This document shows positions 1 to 9,131 of a DNA stretch of 64,000 nt, in pieces (the stretch's first letter is position 1; each line of letters starts with the position of its first letter). Origin of the DNA: JBCBGF01 sp038526915 (GTDB lineage: Bacteria; Pseudomonadota; Alphaproteobacteria; Rhodobacterales; Rhodobacteraceae); NCBI GenBank assembly GCA_038526915.1, contig JBCBGF010000001.1, positions 682,001-746,000 of the forward strand, in the 5' to 3' direction. The notes below the pieces were generated by a model. It did not search any database and was not told where the DNA came from. It saw nothing but the letters and a program-made list of their open reading frames with translations. The translations under genes were made by a program, and so were the position numbers.

Positions 1-210
1 GTCTGGCAGCAGGCGGTGAATGTCGGCAACCCGCCCATAGGTGGAGTTTTCCACGGGCAGCATGGCAAGATCCGCCCGGCCCGCGCGCACTGTTTCAATC
101 ACGTCTTCAAAGGTCGGGCAGGCCACCGCTTCCAGCCCGGGGTGCGTCTCGCGGCAGGCCTGGTGGGAATAGGCGCCGGGTTCTCCTTGGAAAGCAATCT
201 TCTGGGCCAT
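1..210 (-). CDS. pheA: Prephenate dehydratase, N-terminal part (cut by window edge)
   Basis: The enzyme converts prephenate to phenylpyruvate in phenylalanine synthesis, in the cytoplasm. Seventy residues are visible, starting MAQKIAFQGEPGAYS, which is the classic opening of the prephenate dehydratase domain (FQGxxGAYS). Further on come the conserved FEDV segment near residue 36 and LPVENSTYG near residue 54. The start is supported by a GGAG about 8 bases upstream. The absence of a chorismate mutase domain at the N-terminus indicates a monofunctional enzyme. The C-terminal catalytic TRF motif and ACT domain lie outside the window. It is divergent from the cytochrome c gene at 328. The family call is secure. 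Confidence 0.9.
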   Translation of the reverse strand, partial: MAQKIAFQGEPGAYSHQACRETHPGLEAVACPTFEDVIETVRAGRADLAMLPVENSTYGRVADIHRLLPD

Positions 211-327
211 TGGGCGCTCCAAAAAACGTGGTGGCATGGGCGTTTGGTCGCGGCTCATATCCCTTGAACGTGGTGAGGGGAAGCGGGTAGATATCGCCGG
301 GACTTAGGCAACGGGACGAAACGCGAC

Positions 328-843
328 ATGTTCGACACCATGACCCTGACCAAGGCAGTGGGCGCCATCTGTGGCGCTTGGTTGGTATTGCTGCTTGGCG
401 GGTGGGCCGCAGAGGAACTGTACCACGCTGGAAGCCACGGCAAACACGGCGAACAGGCCTATGCAATCGACACCGGTGCCGAGGAGGGTGGCGCGGAAGA
501 AGAAGTGGTCGAGGTCGACTTTTCAACGGTCTACGCATCGGCCAGTGCCGAGGATGGCGAAGGGTTGTGGCGGGCCTGCCGGGCGTGTCACGCGCTGGAA
601 CCTGGCGTGAACGGCACCGGGCCTTATCTGCACGGTGTCGTGGGACGCGCGAAGGCCGCCGCGAGCGGGTACAGCTATTCGGACGGTATGGCTGCGCAAG
701 AAGGCGAGTGGACGCCCGACAACCTGCAGGCCTTCCTGGAAAATCCCCGCGAATACACGCCGGGAACGAAAATGTCCTACAACGGCATGCGCGACATCGA
801 AGACCGCGCTGCGATCATCGCATACCTCGCGACCTTCAACTAA
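328..843 (+). CDS. cycM: Membrane-anchored c-type cytochrome (cytochrome c552/CycM type)
   Basis: A 171-residue class I cytochrome c likely to carry electrons from the bc1 complex to terminal oxidases at the periplasmic face. One N-terminal hydrophobic segment (about residues 8-27, uncleaved anchor) is followed by an acidic Glu/Ala-rich linker (about 50-63). The haem-binding CRACH motif (C84, C87, H88) then follows, with the axial methionine in GTKMS (M149). This anchor-linker-haem layout is that of the Rhodobacteraceae/Paracoccus CycM family. It stands alone, divergent from pheA, and is followed by a strong rho-independent terminator. The symbol is by family resemblance; the electron-transfer partners are inferred. 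Confidence 0.85.
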   Translation: MFDTMTLTKAVGAICGAWLVLLLGGWAAEELYHAGSHGKHGEQAYAIDTGAEEGGAEEEVVEVDFSTVYASASAEDGEGLWRACRACHALEPGVNGTGPYLHGVVGRAKAAASGYSYSDGMAAQEGEWTPDNLQAFLENPREYTPGTKMSYNGMRDIEDRAAIIAYLATFN

Positions 844-863
844 GCACACCGCGCGCAGAATTT

Positions 864-897
864 GGGCCGCCTTCCCCCGGGGGCGCGGCCCTTTTGT
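864..897 (+). terminator. Rho-independent terminator of cycM
   Basis: A 7-bp GC-rich inverted repeat (GGGCCGC at 864-870, GCGGCCC at 885-891) is followed by TTTTGTT. It starts 20 bases after the cycM stop codon. Confidence 0.8.
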
Positions 898-1018
898 TGC
901 GCCGGGGTCTGATCACCAAATCTTCAACCATTATCAACTTGCACATTCGACATTGGGATAATTAGCCTAAATCCTACTAGATAGGGTCAAGGGTATCCGA
1001 CCAGAACGGAGGATTTCG

Positions 1019-2944
1019 ATGGCGCGTGACCAGCGACCGCAGGCAAAGGTAGTGAGCCAATCTGAGGCAGGGCCGTCCATGGCATTGAGGTGGCTTGGAT
1101 TGGCCGCCGGCAGTCTTGCCGCTTTGTTGGCCTGGTCGGCGGCCGAGGCACAGGACAACGTCACGATTGCCCATGGGTACTCGAACTTTGGCGAATTGAA
1201 ATATCCCGCAGATTTCCCGCACCTCGATTACGTAAACCCCGACGCGCCGAAGGGCGGAGAAATCAGCCTGGCCGCAAACGGCAATTTCGACAGCTTCAAC
1301 CCGTTTGCGCGCGCCGGGGTGACGGCCTCAAGCACCAACCTGCTGTACGAAGATCTTATGATCGCCACCGCGGACGATCCCTATGGCATCTATTGCAACC
1401 TCTGCACCACAATAGAATACCCCGACGATCTGAAGTGGATCATCGTGAACCTGCGCGAAGATGTGACGTTTTCCGACGGCTCGCCGATGACGGCAGAAGA
1501 CCTGGTGTTCACGATCGAGCTGTTCCTGGAACAAGGCATTGCCGAATTCCGCAGCGTCTTCGATGGGTACTATGAGAGCGTTGAAATCCTGGGCGAGCAC
1601 CGCGTGAAGATCACCTTCGACGACAGCGCGCCGTTGCGTGACCGCGTCGGCTTGGTGGCACTTTGGAACCCGTTCTCAAAAGCGTGGTTCGAGGAAACCG
1701 GTGCCCGGCTTGATGAATCGTCTAGCGTGCCGTTCATGGGAACTGGTCCTTATGTCGTGAAGGAAGTCGATTTCGGGCGTAGCCTTGTTTATGGCCGTAA
1801 CCCGAACTGGTGGGGGGCCGATCTGCCGATCAACCGCGGACGGTTCAATTTCGACGAGGTGCGCATTGAGTATTTCGCCGATAGCTCAGCCGCGTTTGAG
1901 GCATTCAAGGCGGGCGAATACACCTTCCGGACTGAGAATACGTCGCGCATTTGGGCGACAGGGTACGACTTTCCCGCAATCGACAACGGCTGGGTGAAGA
2001 AAGAGAGCTTGCCGGATGGGAACATCACCACCGCGCAAGGGTTCATCTTCAACCTGCGCCGCGAGAAGTGGCAGGACCCACTGGTGCGTGATGCCGTTCG
2101 GATGCTGTTCAACTTTGAATGGACCAACCGCACGCTGTTCTTTGGGCTGTACGAACGCCCTGCCTCGTTCTGGGGTGGATCGGATCTGGCCGCGGAAGGG
2201 GTGCCTGAGGGCGAGGAACTGGCCCTATTGCAAGCCCTTGTCGATGACGGGCTGCTCGATGCCAGTATTCTGACCGAAGAGGCCGTGATCCCGCCGACCA
2301 ACGATGAGGCGCAGAACTTGCCGCAGCGCCGGGTTTTGCGTCAGGCGACGCGCATGCTGGAAGAAGCGGGGTGGACGCCGGGGTCCGACGGGATGCTGCG
2401 CAATGAAGCGGGGGAGCTGCTCACGCTGGAGTTCCTGCAGTTCAGCCCCAGCTTCGACAGGATTATCAACCCCTATGTCGAAAACCTGCGCCAGATCGGT
2501 GTGGATGCGAAACTCGAACGCGTGGACAACGCGCAATATGTTGAGCGGCGCCGGTCGGGTGACTGGGATCTGACAAACCACTCGCCGGGCCAGGGGTTTG
2601 AGCCTGGGACCGGGCTAAAGCAATGGTTTTCCAGCGAGACGGCGGACAATTCCTCGCGCAACCTGATGGCTTTGCGCGAACCAGCGGTGGACCGGCTGGT
2701 GGACGAGGTGATCGAGGCCGCAACACTGGATGAGTTGCGCCCGCGCGTGCGCGCGCTGGACCGGGTGTTGCGGGCGCACGGGTTCTGGGTGTCGCAATGG
2801 TCGAACCAGGAATACTGGGTCGCCTATTGGGATATGTTCCGCTACCCCGAGGAGTTGCCGCCGCTTGCGCTGGGTACGATTGACTTCTGGTGGTATGATG
2901 CAGACGCGGCCGAGGCGCTGCGGGCCGCTGGCGCATTGAACTAG
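1019..2944 (+). CDS. yejA: Oligopeptide ABC transporter substrate-binding protein (YejA type)
   Basis: Periplasmic receptor of a Yej-type peptide importer (the family that also takes up microcin C in enterobacteria). It has 641 residues, the usual length for SBP_bac_5 proteins of this subgroup. A hydrophobic stretch (about 22-43) ends in AEA|QD, a signal peptidase I site. The start is fixed by GGAGG six bases upstream, although it gives an unusually long polar leader before the hydrophobic core. An internal Met at residue 21 is the alternative start. It is the first gene of a four-gene run yejA-yejB-yejE-yejF with spacers of 22, 2 and -4 bases. Family is sure; actual ligand unknown. Confidence 0.9.
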   Translation: MARDQRPQAKVVSQSEAGPSMALRWLGLAAGSLAALLAWSAAEAQDNVTIAHGYSNFGELKYPADFPHLDYVNPDAPKGGEISLAANGNFDSFNPFARAGVTASSTNLLYEDLMIATADDPYGIYCNLCTTIEYPDDLKWIIVNLREDVTFSDGSPMTAEDLVFTIELFLEQGIAEFRSVFDGYYESVEILGEHRVKITFDDSAPLRDRVGLVALWNPFSKAWFEETGARLDESSSVPFMGTGPYVVKEVDFGRSLVYGRNPNWWGADLPINRGRFNFDEVRIEYFADSSAAFEAFKAGEYTFRTENTSRIWATGYDFPAIDNGWVKKESLPDGNITTAQGFIFNLRREKWQDPLVRDAVRMLFNFEWTNRTLFFGLYERPASFWGGSDLAAEGVPEGEELALLQALVDDGLLDASILTEEAVIPPTNDEAQNLPQRRVLRQATRMLEEAGWTPGSDGMLRNEAGELLTLEFLQFSPSFDRIINPYVENLRQIGVDAKLERVDNAQYVERRRSGDWDLTNHSPGQGFEPGTGLKQWFSSETADNSSRNLMALREPAVDRLVDEVIEAATLDELRPRVRALDRVLRAHGFWVSQWSNQEYWVAYWDMFRYPEELPPLALGTIDFWWYDADAAEALRAAGALN

Positions 2945-2966
2945 GTCATCAGACGGGACCCCGCGA

Positions 2967-4049
2967 ATGGGCGCGTATATCCTTCGACGGCTGCTTTTGG
3001 TGATCCCCACGCTGTTGGGGATCATGATCATCAACTTCTCGCTGACCCAGTTCGTGCCGGGTGGCCCCATCGAACAGATCATCGCCCAGATCGAAGGGGG
3101 CGGGGATGTGTTTGAGAGTATTTCCGGCGGTGGGAGTGAGAACCTCGATGTCGGAGGCGGGGACGAAGGCTATGTGGGCGCGCGGGGCCTGCCGCAGGAG
3201 TTTATCGAACAGCTTGAGGCCGAGTTCGGGTTCGACAAGCCGCCACTGGAACGCTTCCTGAACATGATGTGGAACTACATCCGCTTCGATTTCGGTGAGA
3301 GCTATTTCCGATCGATCAGTGTGATGGATCTGGTGATCGAAAAGATGCCGGTGTCGATCACGCTGGGGCTGTGGTCGACGTTGATCGCGTATCTGGTCTC
3401 GATTCCCTTGGGGATCAGGAAGGCCGTGAAGGACGGATCGTCCTTTGACACCTGGACCAGCGGGTTGATCATCGTGGCCTATGCGATCCCCGGGTTCTTG
3501 TTTGCGATCCTGCTTCTCGTACTTTTCGCAGGCGGGTCGTATTTCCAGATCTTCCCCCTGCGCGGCCTGACGTCGGACAACTGGGAAGAGCTGAGCACGC
3601 TTGGCAAGGTGGCCGATTACTTCTGGCACATCACGTTGCCGGTGCTGGCCTCGTCGATCTCGGGCTTTGCGACGCTAACGCTTCTGACGAAGAACAGCTT
3701 CCTCGATGAGATCAAGAAGCAGTATGTGATTACCGCCAAGGCCAAGGGGCTGAGCCACAATCGGGTGCTCTATGGCCATGTCTTCCGCAACGCGATGCTG
3801 ATCGTCATTGCCGGGTTCCCCGCGGTGTTTATCGGGGTGTTCTTTGGCGGTTCGCTGATCATCGAGACGATCTTTTCGCTCGACGGTCTGGGCCGGCTCG
3901 GATTCGAGGCGGCCGTGGCGCGGGATTATCCGGTGGTCTTCGGCACACTGTTCTTCTTTGGCTTGATCGGCCTGCTCGTCGGGATCCTGTCGGACTTGAT
4001 GTACGTCTTCGTCGATCCCCGCATCGACTTTGAATCGCGGGAGACCTGA
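2967..4049 (+). CDS. yejB: Peptide ABC transporter permease (YejB)
   Basis: Inner-membrane permease, 360 residues, BPD_transp_1 family. Hydrophobic segments include one at the extreme N-terminus (after MGAYILRR, typical of DppB/OppB-like permeases) and a cluster in the C-terminal two-thirds. The cytoplasmic EAA-type loop is recognisable around AKGLSHNRVLYGHVFRNAML. A hydrophilic Gly/Glu-rich insertion (about residues 40-75) between the first membrane segment and the core is characteristic of YejB compared with OppB. Its partner permease yejE begins two bases after its stop, so the two are translationally coupled. Confidence 0.93.
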   Translation: MGAYILRRLLLVIPTLLGIMIINFSLTQFVPGGPIEQIIAQIEGGGDVFESISGGGSENLDVGGGDEGYVGARGLPQEFIEQLEAEFGFDKPPLERFLNMMWNYIRFDFGESYFRSISVMDLVIEKMPVSITLGLWSTLIAYLVSIPLGIRKAVKDGSSFDTWTSGLIIVAYAIPGFLFAILLLVLFAGGSYFQIFPLRGLTSDNWEELSTLGKVADYFWHITLPVLASSISGFATLTLLTKNSFLDEIKKQYVITAKAKGLSHNRVLYGHVFRNAMLIVIAGFPAVFIGVFFGGSLIIETIFSLDGLGRLGFEAAVARDYPVVFGTLFFFGLIGLLVGILSDLMYVFVDPRIDFESRET

Positions 4050-4051
4050 CG

Positions 4052-5242
4052 ATGGCCGTGGTCGAACCGATCCCCGAGGAGACGCCGCCACCGCCCCCGG
4101 TGGACAAGCTGCCACCGCAGAAAAAGAAGAAGTTCTTCAGCCTGTCGCCCCTGAACCAACGGCGGTGGCGGAACTTCAAACGGAACCGGCGGGCCTATTG
4201 GTCGCTCTGGATCTTCGCGATCTGCTTCGGGCTGTCGCTATTGGCCGAGTTCATCGCGAACGATAAACCCATTGCGGTGAGCTATCGGGGTGAGATCTTC
4301 ACTCCGATCTTCAATTTCTATCCCGAAACCGCGTTCGGCGGGGATTTCCGGACCGAGGCGGTTTATGGCGATGTCGAGGTGCAGTGCCTGATCGTCTCCG
4401 GCGGGTTGGAGACCTGTTTCGACGACCCCGAAGGCGTGATGGCGGATGCGAGTGACGGCGTTGTAGACGGCGCGGATATCGAGCAGGGATGGCTTCTTTG
4501 GCCGCCGATCCCCTACAGCTACGACACGATCAATGACATCGACGGATCGGCCCCGTCGGCCCCGGATGGTAACCATATCCTTGGCACCGATGACACCGCA
4601 CGCGATGTACTGGCGCGGGTGATCTACGGGTTCCGGCTTTCGATTGTGTTCACGATCATTGTGACGGTCACCGCCTCCCTCATCGGGATCATCGCGGGGG
4701 CGGTGCAGGGCTTCTTCGGCGGTTGGCTCGACCTGATCTTCCAGCGGATTTTGGAGATCTGGAGTTCGACACCCTCGCTTTACGTCATCATCATCCTGTT
4801 CGCGATTCTGGGGCGCTCTTTCTGGCTCCTTGTGTTTGTCACAGTGCTGTTTGGCTGGCCCGCGCTTGTTGGCGTGGTCAGGGCGGAGTTTCTGCGGGCG
4901 CGGAATTTTGAATATGTGCGGGCGGCGCGGGCGCTGGGTGTCTCGAACTGGACGATCATGTTCCGGCATATGCTGCCTAATGCGATGGTGGCGACGCTGA
5001 CGCTGCTGCCCTTCATGATCGCGGGCACGATTGCCACGTTGGCCAGTCTGGACTTTCTGGGCTTCGGCCTGCCGTCCTCGGCCCCGTCGTTGGGCGAGTT
5101 GACGCTGCAGGCCAAGAACAACCTGCAGGCCCCTTGGCTGGCCTTCACGGCCTTCTTTACCTTCGCGATCATGCTATCGCTTCTGGTGTTCATCTTCGAA
5201 GGCGTGCGCGATGCCTTTGATCCCCGGAAGACGTTTCAATGA
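4052..5242 (+). CDS. yejE: Peptide ABC transporter permease (YejE)
   Basis: Second inner-membrane permease of the Yej importer, 396 residues. The N-terminus is a proline-rich and lysine-rich cytoplasmic tail (about residues 5-30) followed by the first membrane helix. A large periplasmic insertion (about 70-170) precedes the five-helix BPD_transp_1 core. The EAA loop is visible as VRAARALGVSNWTIMFRHML. The long insertion is typical of YejE and distinguishes it from OppC. Its stop codon overlaps the ATG of the ATPase gene (ATGA). Confidence 0.93.
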   Translation: MAVVEPIPEETPPPPPVDKLPPQKKKKFFSLSPLNQRRWRNFKRNRRAYWSLWIFAICFGLSLLAEFIANDKPIAVSYRGEIFTPIFNFYPETAFGGDFRTEAVYGDVEVQCLIVSGGLETCFDDPEGVMADASDGVVDGADIEQGWLLWPPIPYSYDTINDIDGSAPSAPDGNHILGTDDTARDVLARVIYGFRLSIVFTIIVTVTASLIGIIAGAVQGFFGGWLDLIFQRILEIWSSTPSLYVIIILFAILGRSFWLLVFVTVLFGWPALVGVVRAEFLRARNFEYVRAARALGVSNWTIMFRHMLPNAMVATLTLLPFMIAGTIATLASLDFLGFGLPSSAPSLGELTLQAKNNLQAPWLAFTAFFTFAIMLSLLVFIFEGVRDAFDPRKTFQ

Positions 5243-6852
5243 GTGATGCGATCCTGAAGGTCGATGATCTGAAAGTGTCGTTCCGGCAGGACGGGGCGCA
5301 GACGCAGGCCGTGAAGGGCGTGTCGTTCGAGTTGAAGCGGGGGGAGACGCTGGCGCTGGTGGGCGAAAGCGGATCGGGGAAATCGGTGACGGCCTTGTCC
5401 ACGGTGTCGCTACTGGCCGAAAGCGCGACCATCGAAGGCTCGATCACCTATAACGGTGAACAGATGGTGGGCGCCGACGAGGCGCGGCTGCGCCGGGTAC
5501 GTAGCAACGACATCAGCTTCATCTTTCAGGAGCCGATGACATCGCTCAATCCGCTGCACACGCTAGAAAAGCAATTGGGCGAGAGCCTGGCCTTGCACCA
5601 GGACCTGCAAGGGGCCGAGGCGCGGGCGAAGATCATCGAGTTGCTAACCAAGGTGGGCATTCAGGATCCCGAGACACGGCTGAGTTCCTACCCGCACCAG
5701 TTGTCGGGCGGGCAGCGGCAGCGGGTGATGATCGCGATGGCGCTGGCCAACGGGCCGGAGCTCTTGATCGCGGATGAGCCGACGACGGCGCTGGACGTCA
5801 CGATTCAGGCCCAGATTTTGGAGCTGTTGGCGGAACTCAGGGTGTCTGAGGGGATGAGCGTGCTCTTCATCACCCACGACCTCGGGATCGTGCGCCGCTT
5901 TGCCGACCGGGTCTGTGTGATGAAAGATGGTGAGATCGTCGAGCGCGGTGAGACGGCGGAGATCTTTGCCAACCCGCAGCATCCCTACACCATCAAACTG
6001 CTGAGTGCCGAGGCCGTGGGGCAACCCGACCCCGTGCCCGAGAATGCGGAAGTCGTGGCCTCCACAGACAAACTACGCATCTGGTTCCCGATCCAGCGCG
6101 GGTTGATGAAGCGGACGGTGGGCCATGTGAAGGCCGTCAACGCCGCAACGCTGAGCGTGCGTGAGGGGGAGACACTGGGCATCGTCGGCGAAAGCGGGTC
6201 AGGGAAGACGACTCTGGCGCTGGCGATCATGCGGCTTTTGTCCTCGGACGGGCCAGTGGTGTTTCTGGGCAAGGATATCCAGGGCTGGAAGTCACGGCAG
6301 TTGCGGCCCTTGCGCCGCGATATGCAGATCGTGTTTCAGGACCCCTACGGATCGCTGAGCCCGCGCATGAGCGTCGAAGAAATCATCACCGAAGGGCTGG
6401 ATGTCCACGGCACCGAACCGGGCCGGAACCGGCGCGAGATGGTGGCCGAGATCATGGCCGAGGTGGGTCTCGACCCGATGATGATGACACGCTATCCGCA
6501 TGAGTTCTCTGGCGGGCAGCGTCAGCGGATTGCGATTGCGCGCGCGATGATCCTGCGACCGCGGCTGCTGGTTCTGGATGAACCAACCTCAGCACTCGAC
6601 ATGACGGTGCAGGTGCAGATCGTGGAGCTGCTGCGCGAGCTTCAGCGGCGGCACAAGCTGGCCTATCTGTTCATCAGCCACGACCTGAAGGTGGTGCGCG
6701 CCCTATCCCACAAGGTGATGGTGATGCGGCGCGGCGATGTGGTGGAAGAAGGGTCTGTGGAGCAGATCTTTGACGCGCCGCAGCACGAATATACCCGTGA
6801 GCTCATGCAGGCGGCCTTTGCGACGTCGGTCTATGACGGGAAGGTGGCCTGA
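5239..6852 (+). CDS. yejF: Peptide ABC transporter ATP-binding protein with two ATPase domains (YejF)
   Basis: Double-ATPase protein of 537 residues that powers the Yej importer at the inner membrane face. Both halves keep a full set of motifs. Walker A is GESGSGKS in each half. The signatures are LSGGQRQRV and FSGGQRQRI, and the Walker B sequences run into DEPTTALD and DEPTSALD. Fusing the OppD-like and OppF-like halves in one chain is the hallmark of YejF. The gene overlaps yejE by 4 bases and ends 20 bases from a convergent SDR gene. Confidence 0.95.
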   Translation: MSDAILKVDDLKVSFRQDGAQTQAVKGVSFELKRGETLALVGESGSGKSVTALSTVSLLAESATIEGSITYNGEQMVGADEARLRRVRSNDISFIFQEPMTSLNPLHTLEKQLGESLALHQDLQGAEARAKIIELLTKVGIQDPETRLSSYPHQLSGGQRQRVMIAMALANGPELLIADEPTTALDVTIQAQILELLAELRVSEGMSVLFITHDLGIVRRFADRVCVMKDGEIVERGETAEIFANPQHPYTIKLLSAEAVGQPDPVPENAEVVASTDKLRIWFPIQRGLMKRTVGHVKAVNAATLSVREGETLGIVGESGSGKTTLALAIMRLLSSDGPVVFLGKDIQGWKSRQLRPLRRDMQIVFQDPYGSLSPRMSVEEIITEGLDVHGTEPGRNRREMVAEIMAEVGLDPMMMTRYPHEFSGGQRQRIAIARAMILRPRLLVLDEPTSALDMTVQVQIVELLRELQRRHKLAYLFISHDLKVVRALSHKVMVMRRGDVVEEGSVEQIFDAPQHEYTRELMQAAFATSVYDGKVA

Positions 6853-6871
6853 GACGCCTCGTTTGGCGGGG

Positions 6872-7681
6872 TCAATGCGCAGGCGCGTCCACCGCATCGA
6901 CCAACGTGCGGCCGCCGTCGACCGTCAGGATCTGACCCGTCACAAACCCCGATCCGTCTGACGCGAGGAACTGCGCGACTTCCGCCAACTCAGCAGGGCT
7001 GGCGATGCGAGAGAGGGGCGTGTTGTCGATGATCTCTTCGCGGAAATCGCTGTTTTCCTTCAGCGCGCCTTGGAGCGACGCGCTCATTACGCTGCCGAAC
7101 GCCACGGCATTCACCCGGATCCGGTTCGGCGCGAGGGCCACGGCAAGCGATCGCGTCATCTGGTCCAGCGCAGCCGAGCTGACCGAGTAGGCCAGCAGAT
7201 CGGGATGCGTGCGCCGCGCCGCGATGGACGACAGGTTGATGATCGAGCCAATGGGCCCCTCGGTCTGACCGTCCTTTTCGGCCTGCTGAATCATCCGCTT
7301 GGCACACAGCTGCGACAGCCGCAGCGAGGTGATCAGGTTTTGGTTCAAAAGCTCAGTCACCGCATCGTCGTCGGCGTTCAGCGGGTCGGCTGTGCGCATC
7401 TGGCGGCTGGCATTGACCAGGATGTCGACACGATCAAAGGCGTCGATCGTCGCTGACAAGAGATTGGCAATCGTCAGCTTCTGCCGCAGATCGCCCGCGA
7501 AGTAGCGCATGTTGCTGTCATCGCCCGCCTCGTCGCCCAGCTCGGACGCCAGCTTCTTTTCGTCGATATCGGCGAACATCACATTTGCATCGCGATCTGC
7601 GAAATGCCTGGCAATCGCCAGACCCACACCGTTTGCGGCGCCGGTCACAATCGCGGTCTTGCCTGCTATCGAAAATGACAT
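6872..7681 (-). CDS. SDR-family oxidoreductase with altered active site
   Basis: Rossmann-fold protein of 269 residues. The cofactor loop TGAANGVG (13-20), the VNAS segment near residue 90 and the catalytic-serine region NLSS (149-152) are all present. The conserved YxxxK is YSVSS: Tyr165 is kept but the expected lysine is Ser169 (codon TCG). This lysine normally lowers the tyrosine pKa and binds the nicotinamide ribose, so activity may be weak or altered. The C-terminal VTGQxLxVDGG motif is typical of FabG-like SDRs. It lies 9 bases downstream of the methyltransferase gene on the same strand, probably co-transcribed. Substrate unknown. Confidence 0.85.
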   Translation of the reverse strand: MSFSIAGKTAIVTGAANGVGLAIARHFADRDANVMFADIDEKKLASELGDEAGDDSNMRYFAGDLRQKLTIANLLSATIDAFDRVDILVNASRQMRTADPLNADDDAVTELLNQNLITSLRLSQLCAKRMIQQAEKDGQTEGPIGSIINLSSIAARRTHPDLLAYSVSSAALDQMTRSLAVALAPNRIRVNAVAFGSVMSASLQGALKENSDFREEIIDNTPLSRIASPAELAEVAQFLASDGSGFVTGQILTVDGGRTLVDAVDAPAH

Positions 7682-7690
7682 GGCGGTCTC

Positions 7691-8674
7691 CTATGGGCGC
7701 CGGCGGGGCCGGCTTGCATGATAGACTTTGAACGACGGATCGTCGCCCACTTCCCGCAACTCTGAAAACGCGTCCTTTAGCACGCGTTCGTAGGGAAGAT
7801 GGCGGTTGGCAACAAGCCAGAGCTGGCCCGAAGGCCGCAGCAGCCGTGCCGCCGCGGCAATGAAGGCCGCGCCAAGCTTGGGGTCAGCGGTCGCGCCCGC
7901 GTGAAAGGGCGGGTTCATGATCACACCGTCGTAGCGTTCGTCGGGATCGAAGGTGGTGGCATCCGCCCAGTGAAATCTGGCCCGGTCGTCCGCCACGTTG
8001 CGTTGGGCGCAGTCGAGGGCACGGTGATCGGCTTCGATCAGGTCGATGGAGTGGACGCCGTCGCGGCCCAGCGCGACCGAAGACAGATAGCCCCATCCTG
8101 CGCCGAGATCGGCCAGATGCTTGGGCAGGTGGGATGGAAGCGCCTCGGCGAGCACGGCGGAGCCCCGATCAATGGCATCGGCGGAAAAGACGCCGACACG
8201 CGTGACAAACCCGGGCGCGGGATGCAGATCGCCGGGGTCAGCCCAGTCCGAAAAAGGGGTGTCGGCGGTAAAGGCAAAGAGCTTGCCATGGGCCTTTGAC
8301 AGTGCGAGCGTGACCTCGGCCCGTTTGCGCAGATCGCGCAGAATGCTCTCCACCCCGTCGGACTTCTGACCATCGACGATCACCGGGCCTTGGGACAGTG
8401 CCCGCGCCCGCTCGATATCCGCTCGGGCCTCTGCCTTAGCGCGCGGCAGGAAGACGACTGCGGCCTCGGCATGATCTGGCGGTTCGACGGCAACATGAAA
8501 GCCCCGCCGCGCCAGGGCATCGAAGGCCGGTTTGTGACGCTGCACGATATGCGTCTGCGCGGGATCGAACATCGACAGATCGCTGTGGCCATCTGCGCCA
8601 AACAGAACGACTGGGCCACTAGGCAGCGTGACGACGCCCTCGCTCAAGGCCAGCGCAAGTCGGGAACCAGACAT
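7691..8674 (-). CDS. Class I SAM-dependent methyltransferase, RsmC/RlmG-like
   Basis: 327 residues resembling the 16S rRNA (guanine-N2) methyltransferase RsmC. It has a degenerate N-terminal methyltransferase-like half (about 1-150) and a functional C-terminal MTS domain. The SAM-binding motif DLGAGWGYLS (189-198) and the catalytic NPPFH (254-258) typical of N2-guanine and N6-adenine methyltransferases are intact. The duplicated-domain layout favours RsmC over single-domain HemK-like enzymes. The exact rRNA position modified cannot be read from sequence. It is followed on the same strand by the SDR gene. Confidence 0.85.
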   Translation of the reverse strand: MSGSRLALALSEGVVTLPSGPVVLFGADGHSDLSMFDPAQTHIVQRHKPAFDALARRGFHVAVEPPDHAEAAVVFLPRAKAEARADIERARALSQGPVIVDGQKSDGVESILRDLRKRAEVTLALSKAHGKLFAFTADTPFSDWADPGDLHPAPGFVTRVGVFSADAIDRGSAVLAEALPSHLPKHLADLGAGWGYLSSVALGRDGVHSIDLIEADHRALDCAQRNVADDRARFHWADATTFDPDERYDGVIMNPPFHAGATADPKLGAAFIAAAARLLRPSGQLWLVANRHLPYERVLKDAFSELREVGDDPSFKVYHASRPRRRP

Positions 8675-8692
8675 CAGGTCAGGGCCGCGGCC

Positions 8693-9019
8693 CTATTCCT
8701 TTTCCATGGTGCATTGCAGCGGGTGCTGGTGCCGGCGGGCAAAATCCATAACCTGGCTGACTTTCGTTTCCGCCACTTCGTGACTGAACACGCCGACCAC
8801 GGCCACGCCCTTTTTATGGACTGTCAGCATCAGTTCGAACGACTGCGCATGGGTCATCCCAAAGAACCGTTCCAGAACGTGGACGACAAATTCCATGGGC
8901 GTGAAGTCGTCGTTCAGCAGCATCACCTTGTAGAGTGGCGGCCGCTGCGTCTTGGTCTTGCTTTCAAGCAGAACGCCCGTATCGCCATCCTGGCCATCGG
9001 GTTTGTCGGTCTCGGACAT
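8693..9019 (-). CDS. clpS: ATP-dependent Clp protease adaptor ClpS
   Basis: Small cytoplasmic adaptor that delivers N-degron substrates to ClpAP. The core has the NDD motif (residues 36-38), the PMEFVVHVLERFF helix that forms the N-end residue pocket, and the HKKG segment near residue 68. I chose the ATG giving MSETDKPDG (108 residues). An upstream in-frame GTG at 9043 would add eight residues. Neither start has a good Shine-Dalgarno, but the shorter form fits the family. No clpA lies beside it in this window. Confidence 0.92.
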   Translation of the reverse strand: MSETDKPDGQDGDTGVLLESKTKTQRPPLYKVMLLNDDFTPMEFVVHVLERFFGMTHAQSFELMLTVHKKGVAVVGVFSHEVAETKVSQVMDFARRHQHPLQCTMEKE

Positions 9020-9062
9020 GAGGGATGGGCGTTCTGTGACCACGGATAAAGTTCAATCAACC

Positions 9063-9089
9063 TTGTTGCTGTCGGACGCACAATATAAT
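9063..9089 (+). promoter_or_regulatory. Possible sigma-70-type promoter for the HAD hydrolase gene
   Basis: TTGTTG at 9063-9068 and a perfect TATAAT at 9084-9089, separated by 15 bases, lie 43 bases before the ATG at 9132. The short spacer makes this a tentative call. Confidence 0.35.
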
Positions 9090-9131
9090 CGCTCGAAGTC
9101 ATGTGAAAAGAGCTAAGGACGGGAATCTGGC

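Noticed and set aside
2949..3629. Long minus-strand reading frame opposite yejB
   Set aside because: The frame is rich in Arg, Gln, His and Asp with no hydrophobic core or motifs, and lies wholly inside a clear permease gene; an antisense artefact of GC-rich codon usage.
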